Assembly: GCF_025362455.1 (NCBI RefSeq)
Contig: NZ_JANYGJ010000065.1
Span: 1 to 10,822, forward strand
Source: Deinococcus sp.
Lineage (GTDB): Bacteria > Deinococcota > Deinococci > Deinococcales > Deinococcaceae
DNA: 10,822 nt
Reading direction: 5' to 3'
How positions within the stretch are numbered: position 1 is the first letter of the stretch; each line of letters starts with the position of its first letter. The notes under the pieces are model-generated. The model saw nothing but the letters and a program-made list of their open reading frames with translations, made no database searches and was not told the origin of the DNA. Positions 6,557-10,822 of the stretch are shown here, in pieces. A program made the translations under genes and the position numbers.

Positions 6557-6621
6557 GTGAACGAATTCACGAGCGTTGCCGGAACCGGTCTGAGGGTCTT
6601 GAGCTGTCTGGAGCGAGCATC

Positions 6622-6651
6622 TGTTCTGCCAGCTCAGGTTCTGCCAGCTCT
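6622..6651. repeat. 15-bp tandem duplication upstream of the NDH-2 gene
   Basis: GTTCTGCCAGCTC occurs at 6623-6635 and again at 6638-6650, a period of 15. It lies in the presumed leader of the NDH-2 mRNA. Confidence 0.75.
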
Positions 6652-6984
6652 GCAAGGCGTTCAAGCAACAGTGTCCAGTGTACACCAATGACCCGATTCA
6701 ACTGTACGGATTGGCGAAGTTCAAGGCCAGCTCTGCTCCCCAAAACCAGTGCTTCAGCGAGTAACACACCTTCTGCGGGAACCGGCACGGCGCCGTGACC
6801 GCTGCCGCCCTTTTCTGCCTCGCCGCCTCAGTCTACCGCACGGTCAGCCAACCTCAGCCTGTTGCGAAACCAGCCTGATCTTGATGAACCGCAGGGCGAC
6901 CCGGCGATCACAAGGCGTTACTGGAACGGCGAGGGGCCGCTCCAGCAGGGCGCCGCGCCTGAAACCTTCACGCGCCTGGTGCGT
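6652..6984. other. Gene-free stretch between the NDH-2 and Ohr genes
   Basis: No gene can be supported. A 12-bp palindrome CACGGCGCCGTG lies at 6786-6797. A plus-strand frame at 6862-7005 reads like protein (DLDEPQGDPAITRRYWNGEG) but has a weak TTG start, no ribosome binding site, and runs into the antisense of ohr. It may be a gene remnant or chance. Confidence 0.4.
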
Positions 6985-7006
6985 TCAGTCTACGACCACC
7001 AGGCGC
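6972..7006 (-). terminator. Inverted repeat spanning the ohr stop codon
   Basis: GCGCCTGGTG (6972-6981) and CACCAGGCGC (6997-7006) form a perfect 10-bp stem with a 15-base loop that contains the ohr stop codon. No T-run follows. It may end or stabilise the ohr transcript. Confidence 0.4.
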
Positions 7007-7422
7007 ACGTCCACGTTGCCCTTGGTCGCCACGCTGTAGGGGCAGACGGTATGGGTGGTGGCCACCATCTGCTCGGCGACGGAGCGCTCCACACCGGGAA
7101 TGCGGATGTGCAGCTCGATGTCCAGCGCGAATGACAGGCCATCTTTACGCAGCCCCACCTGGGCGACGACTTCACTCTCGGCGGTGTCCACCTTCATGCG
7201 GCGACCCACCACGCCCAGGGCGCCCTGAAAGCAGGCGGCGTAGCCAGCGGCGAAGAGCTGCTCTGGGTTGGTGCCCGCGCCGTCGCCGCCCATTTCGCCC
7301 GGCACGCTGAGCGCCAGGTCCAGGCGCCCGTCACTGCTCTGAACGTGTCCGGCGCGGCCTCCGTGGGCGGTGGCCTGGGCGGTGTAGATGTTGCTGGCAG
7401 CGGTCTGGTCGATCTGGGTCAT
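6985..7422 (-). CDS. ohr: Organic hydroperoxide resistance protein (Ohr/OsmC family)
   Basis: This encodes 145 residues, the usual Ohr length. Ohr reduces organic and lipid hydroperoxides in the cytoplasm with a reactive cysteine pair recycled by lipoylated proteins. The peroxidatic Cys is C64 in GYAACFQGAL and the resolving Cys is C127 in HTVCPYS. The Arg and Glu that line the active site are visible as R23 (HGGRAGHV) and E54 (GTNPEQLFAAGYAACF). The arrangement supports Ohr over OsmC. The start is the only one before a close upstream stop. No ribosome binding site is seen; GATGAT ends six bases before the ATG and could be a -10 box of a leaderless promoter. It is divergent from the Rrf2 regulator gene, with about 200 bp between them. 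No OhrR-type MarR gene lies in the window. Confidence 0.93.
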   Translation of the reverse strand: MTQIDQTAASNIYTAQATAHGGRAGHVQSSDGRLDLALSVPGEMGGDGAGTNPEQLFAAGYAACFQGALGVVGRRMKVDTAESEVVAQVGLRKDGLSFALDIELHIRIPGVERSVAEQMVATTHTVCPYSVATKGNVDVRLVVVD

Positions 7423-7469
7423 GCCGACATCATCTGCCCTGCCCAGGCTGGGGAACGTCAGGCCGGTTG

Positions 7470-7530
7470 CTTAGTGAAAGTCTTGTTAAACTGAGTTTTG
7501 TCAGACTAAGTTGTGCACAATCCATCTTAG
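7470..7530. promoter_or_regulatory. Candidate operator region between ohr and the Rrf2 gene
   Basis: This AT-richer patch holds a 13-base near repeat (TTGTTAAACTGAG 7483-7495 and TTGTCAGACTAAG 7498-7510), the palindrome AAACTGAGTTT (7488-7498), the perfect palindrome TTGTGCACAA (7511-7520), and spaced arms CTTAGT (7470-7475) and ACTAAG (7505-7510). It lies between divergent genes, so autoregulation by the Rrf2 protein or control of ohr is possible. Which protein binds is not shown by the sequence. Confidence 0.45.
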
Positions 7531-7540
7531 GGACGACAAA

Positions 7541-7578
7541 TTTGCCCGCTATCAATTTGCCCGCTATCAATTTGCTCG
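7541..7578. repeat. 15-bp tandem repeat upstream of the Rrf2 gene
   Basis: TTTGCCCGCTATCAA occurs perfectly at 7541-7555 and 7556-7570, followed by a partial third unit (TTTGCTCG, 7571-7578). It is outside any gene, about 45 bp before the Rrf2 start. Confidence 0.92.
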
Positions 7579-7607
7579 CCGCAGGGCTCTGTGGTTCGCC
7601 GATGGTC

Positions 7608-7613
7608 TAGACT
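7608..7613 (+). promoter_or_regulatory. -10 box of the Rrf2 gene promoter
   Basis: TAGACT is followed by nine bases and the ATG at 7623, so the mRNA would be leaderless or nearly so. No Shine-Dalgarno sequence and no clear -35 are visible. Confidence 0.55.
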
Positions 7614-7622
7614 CAGCGCACC

Positions 7623-8090
7623 ATGCGCCTCTCGACCACCGACATCTACGCTTTTCAGGCCCTGGGCTACCTCGGCACGCAGGAACTCGACCGCTGGGTG
7701 TCGAGCGACGAGATCAGCGAGCACACCCACATCGCCCGGCCCTACCTGGTGCGTATCCTGGCGGCGCTGAGCGCCAAGGGCGTGGTCAAAAGTAAAAAAG
7801 GCATCGGCGGCGGCTACGCCCTGAGCCGCAAGTCGCACCTGGTGTCGCTGTGCGAGGTCGTGCGGGCCATCGACGGGCCGGTGGCGCCGCTCTCGTGCGT
7901 CAGTCTGAACTGGCGCGAAAGCTGCTCAGAGCAGGAGCGCTGCCACGCCCGCAACACCGTCTATACCCGCATGCGCGACGCCATGCTGGCCGTGTTGCAG
8001 GAATTCAGCGTGCAGGACCTGGTGATAGACGCCAAACAGGGCGTGAGCTACAGCCACTGCCTGGAGCACCTGCTCAAACCGAATGCCTGA
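7623..8090 (+). CDS. Rrf2-family transcriptional regulator with a probable Fe-S site
   Basis: This encodes 155 residues, typical of Rrf2 proteins. The N-terminal winged helix runs to about residue 75: MRLSTTDIYAFQALGYL, the recognition region HIARPYLVRILAALSAKG, and the wing GIGGGYALSR at 60-69. C92, C101 and C107 fall where IscR and NsrR hold the cysteines that bind an Fe-S cluster; spacing is C-x8-C-x5-C. C77 and C146 are extra. Rrf2 regulators include IscR (Fe-S supply), NsrR (nitric oxide) and CymR (cysteine metabolism). The gene points toward DUF4395, sulfite reductase and APS kinase genes, so control of sulfate assimilation is the likely job. That link and the cluster are inference; the family is clear. 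Confidence 0.9.
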   Translation: MRLSTTDIYAFQALGYLGTQELDRWVSSDEISEHTHIARPYLVRILAALSAKGVVKSKKGIGGGYALSRKSHLVSLCEVVRAIDGPVAPLSCVSLNWRESCSEQERCHARNTVYTRMRDAMLAVLQEFSVQDLVIDAKQGVSYSHCLEHLLKPNA

Positions 8091-8370
8091 GTTAGACGTC
8101 TGGTCATCGGGTAGGGCTAAATCGTCGGGTAGCGCACGAGACCGCAGCTTCACGGCCCTCCGACTTCGTACTCTCCGACCTTGTGCGAGACGCGAGAAGC
8201 TGGACCGTGCGTTTCGCGTAAGCCCACCGCTCTAGACATGGGCCGGGGGACACCGGCGGGGGTGACGAGCTGGTCACGTCTGGCGACATCGGGAAGATGC
8301 TGTCCTGCTCGCCATGCAGCGCCAACCGAACGCCAGCTCGACGCCCACCCCACCTCTGCACCCGCCCCAG
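8091..8370. other. Gene-free stretch after the Rrf2 gene
   Basis: No gene can be supported on either strand. Two short hairpins are visible: GCCGG/CCGGC (8242-8257) and GTGAC/GTCAC (8262-8277). Neither has a T-run, so neither is a clear terminator. The absence of a terminator leaves open read-through from the regulator gene into the DUF4395 region. Confidence 0.45.
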
Positions 8371-8416
8371 TTGACCAAACAGGTCACTTTCATTAGTGAC
8401 AAACTTGGTCAATAAT
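8371..8416 (+). promoter_or_regulatory. Nested dyad operator and -10 box of the DUF4395 gene
   Basis: A 42-bp two-layer inverted repeat: outer arms TTGACCAA (8371-8378) and TTGGTCAA (8405-8412), inner arms GTCACT (8383-8388) and AGTGAC (8395-8400), all perfect, with 4-base gaps on both sides and a 6-base centre. AATAAT (8411-8416) overlaps the right arm and stands seven bases before ATG 8424, a likely -10 box of a leaderless mRNA. A dimeric repressor bound here would cover the -35 region. The Rrf2 protein encoded upstream is a candidate; a MarR- or HxlR-like protein encoded elsewhere is another. Confidence 0.65.
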
Positions 8417-8423
8417 AGCGGGC

Positions 8424-8738
8424 ATGCGGACCGACCTCTCAGCCATCAAATTCAACCAGCTCAGCGTGGTCGCTGTGACGGCCCTGAGTCTGGCCTTTCA
8501 GGCGCCCTGGCTGGCCCTGCTGCTGGGCGCGGCGATGTCGCTCGGCGCCCTGATTCCGGCGCACTGCCCGATGAGGGCGGCGTACCGGCTGCTCTCTCCC
8601 CTGCTGAGGCTCAGGCCCGAAGTAGATCAGTACTCCGAATTACGCCACGGGGAAAACAGCCTCCCCGCGCCTCCATTCTGCGCCTTGCTCAGTCAACACT
8701 ACTCGCTCCGCTCGGTCATAAAAAGGGTCTTTTTATGA
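8424..8738 (+). CDS. DUF4395 protein, N-terminal fragment with repeat-derived tail
   Basis: This frame gives 104 residues. Residues 1-67 match the start of DUF4395 proteins (IKFNQLSVVAVTAL, then two hydrophobic segments at about 14-28 and 29-43, and a Pro-Cys-Pro turn). From residue 68 the protein is read from the inserted mobile repeat and ends at a TGA inside it (8736-8738), so the last 37 residues or so are foreign. Start ATG 8424 has no Shine-Dalgarno sequence but lies seven bases from a -10 box. DUF4395 proteins are small integral membrane proteins of unknown function. Confidence 0.65.
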   Translation: MRTDLSAIKFNQLSVVAVTALSLAFQAPWLALLLGAAMSLGALIPAHCPMRAAYRLLSPLLRLRPEVDQYSELRHGENSLPAPPFCALLSQHYSLRSVIKRVFL

Positions 8739-8752
8739 CATTTGCTCTAGTG
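8623..8752 (+). mobile_element. MITE-like dispersed repeat, copy 2, inside the DUF4395 gene
   Basis: Bases 8625-8747 are a 123-bp copy of the element at 4339-4461, with six differences by eye. TA flanks both sides (8623-8624, 8748-8749) and the match extends to TAG. The 5-bp reading gives TAGAT on the left and TAGTG on the right, so the duplication is clean for three bases only. The same two internal hairpins are present. The net gain of 125 bp shifts the frame of the host gene. Confidence 0.87.
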
Positions 8753-8989
8753 GACGAGTCCCCGGAGGCGCACCACTTCGCGCAGGGCCTGTGCGGCGCG
8801 GTTGTGCTGGCCTCGGCGCTCGCCAGCTTCGCGGGCCAGAGCCTGCTGGGGCTGCTGCTGGCCTTCGCGGTGATGGCCTTCGCGGTGATGGCGCTGGCCA
8901 TGCTCGACCTCACCACCAACATCGGCGTCGGCTGTCGGCTGTACTTCCGGTACAAAATGCTGCGCCACCGCCTCAACACCCGCCCTTGA
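8735..8989 (+). CDS. DUF4395 protein, C-terminal fragment with repeat-borne start
   Basis: An ATG at 8735, inside the mobile repeat, opens an 84-residue frame: five or six residues from the repeat, then the C-terminal half of DUF4395 with a hydrophobic pair of segments (about 19-59) and NIGVGCRLYFRYKML. The ATG overlaps the TGA of the upstream fragment (ATGA), and AAGGG lies seven bases before it, so reinitiation after the first fragment is possible. Whether it is made is unknown. A 15-bp tandem duplication lies in the membrane segment. Its stop is followed by the sulfite reductase start after 33 bases, so it shares that operon. Confidence 0.5.
   Translation: MTFALVDESPEAHHFAQGLCGAVVLASALASFAGQSLLGLLLAFAVMAFAVMALAMLDLTTNIGVGCRLYFRYKMLRHRLNTRP
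8861..8890 (+). repeat. 15-bp tandem duplication in the DUF4395 membrane segment
   Basis: GCCTTCGCGGTGATG occurs twice in direct succession (8861-8875, 8876-8890), repeating AFAVM in a membrane helix. The copies are identical, so the event is recent. Confidence 0.95.
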
Positions 8990-9022
8990 CACTACCGACA
9001 CTACCCACTGGAGCAAAACGCC

Positions 9023-10611
<1,589 letters not shown>

Positions 10612-10615
<4 letters not shown>

Positions 10616-10822
10616 GCCAGACCCAGACAGCACAAGGGCGGGTGCTGTGGCTGACCGGCCTGTCGGGCGCGGGGAAAAGTACGCTCGCCAGCGCGCTGTA
10701 TCAGGAATTGCTGGAAGCGGGTATCAAAACCGAACTGCTCGACGGGGACGCCGTGCGCGAGAACCTGAGCAAAGGTCTGGGCTTTTCGCGCGAGGACCGC
10801 GACATGAACGTGCGCCGCATCG
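10612..10822 (+). CDS. cysC: Adenylylsulfate kinase, 3' end beyond the window
   Basis: Seventy complete codons are visible. The protein phosphorylates adenylylsulfate (APS) to PAPS with ATP in the cytoplasm. Walker A GLSGAGKS is at 16-23, and the family signature LDGDAVRENL then GLGFSREDRDMNVRRI follows near 44-70. The GTG start overlaps the sulfite reductase stop (GTGA), and AGGAG lies seven bases upstream (10600-10604), so the two genes are co-transcribed and probably translationally coupled. This ties the reductase to sulfate assimilation. The rest of the pathway is expected to the right, outside the window. Confidence 0.95.

Larger units (their letters stand above)
8424..8989 (+). pseudogene. 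DUF4395 membrane-protein gene split by a mobile repeat
   Basis: The two halves of one DUF4395 gene lie in different frames either side of the repeat at 8625-8747. The N-half ends in RLRPEV and the C-half resumes DESPEAHHFAQGL; removing 125 bp (the element plus one flanking duplication) joins them in a single frame as GAA GTA GTG GAC GAG. The intact protein would have about four membrane segments and the usual C-terminal Gly-Cys-x-Leu-Tyr motif (GCRLY). The gene lies between the Rrf2 regulator and sulfite reductase, so a role in sulfur handling is plausible but unproven. It may be dead, or it may survive as two polypeptides, because the insertion leaves a stop/start overlap. Confidence 0.82.

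Noticed and set aside
6567..6788. 73-codon minus-strand frame just upstream of NDH-2
   Set aside because: It has a GTG start without a ribosome binding site, codon use unlike the neighbours, no family, and part of it is a 15-bp duplication in the presumed leader.
5452..6798. 448-codon plus-strand frame opposite NDH-2
   Set aside because: It has the His/Gln/Val-rich composition typical of the antisense of a high-GC gene, and NDH-2 motifs are clear on the other strand.
8104..8412. Minus-strand frames after the Rrf2 gene, considered as a divergent regulator for the 42-bp dyad
   Set aside because: They have Arg/Ser-rich composition, no helix-turn-helix, and start inside the dyad; no support for a gene.
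4337..8752. The two repeat copies considered as a CRISPR array or the ends of a composite transposon
   Set aside because: There are only two copies, in direct orientation 4.3 kb apart, with ordinary housekeeping genes between them and no transposase or cas gene.

Overview
This window looks like chromosomal DNA from a high-GC bacterium of the Deinococcus group. The evidence is the GC-rich coding, the TANNNT -10 boxes set about 6 nt in front of start codons (leaderless promoters, common in Deinococcus), the recF-dciA pair, the DUF4388 protein, and a short dispersed repeat of the kind deinococci carry. The assignment is inference from gene content and style; no database was consulted.

Layout. 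Bases 1-1787 (minus strand): a leaderless recF whose stop overlaps the start of a DciA/DUF721-like gene running off the left edge. Bases 2011-2119 (minus): tRNA-Arg(CCG) with an encoded CCA end and a downstream hairpin terminator. Bases 2198-4123 (plus): a membrane-anchored SurA/PpiC-type folding factor with a repetitive Pro/Ser/Ala tail, followed by a 14-bp hairpin. Bases 4124-4575: a gene-free, repeat-rich stretch holding copy 1 of a roughly 123-bp mobile repeat. Bases 4576-5112 (minus): a leaderless DUF4388 gene. Bases 5324-6556 (minus): a type II NADH dehydrogenase-like flavoprotein with a good ribosome binding site and a terminator. Bases 6985-7434 (minus): an Ohr-type organic hydroperoxide reductase. 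Bases 7608-8090 (plus): an Rrf2-family regulator with three cysteines in the Fe-S region. Bases 8371-8989 (plus): a DUF4395 membrane-protein gene behind a large nested dyad, split by copy 2 of the mobile repeat. Bases 9023-10822 (plus): a siroheme/4Fe-4S sulfite reductase overlapping an adenylylsulfate kinase (cysC) that runs off the right edge.

How the genes fit together. The right third reads as a sulfate-assimilation block: an Fe-S-type Rrf2 regulator, a DUF4395 membrane protein, sulfite reductase and APS kinase. Ohr and the NADH dehydrogenase give a redox neighbourhood. The left part is replication and repair (recF, dciA) plus envelope protein folding.

The most unusual point is the repeat family. 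Two copies of equal length and about 95% identity share TA-flanked borders. One copy split the DUF4395 gene with a 125-bp net insertion, and that insertion brings its own ATGA stop/start overlap, so both halves stay open and could be translated in a coupled way. Short tandem duplications, mostly with periods divisible by three, recur across the window in coding and non-coding DNA.
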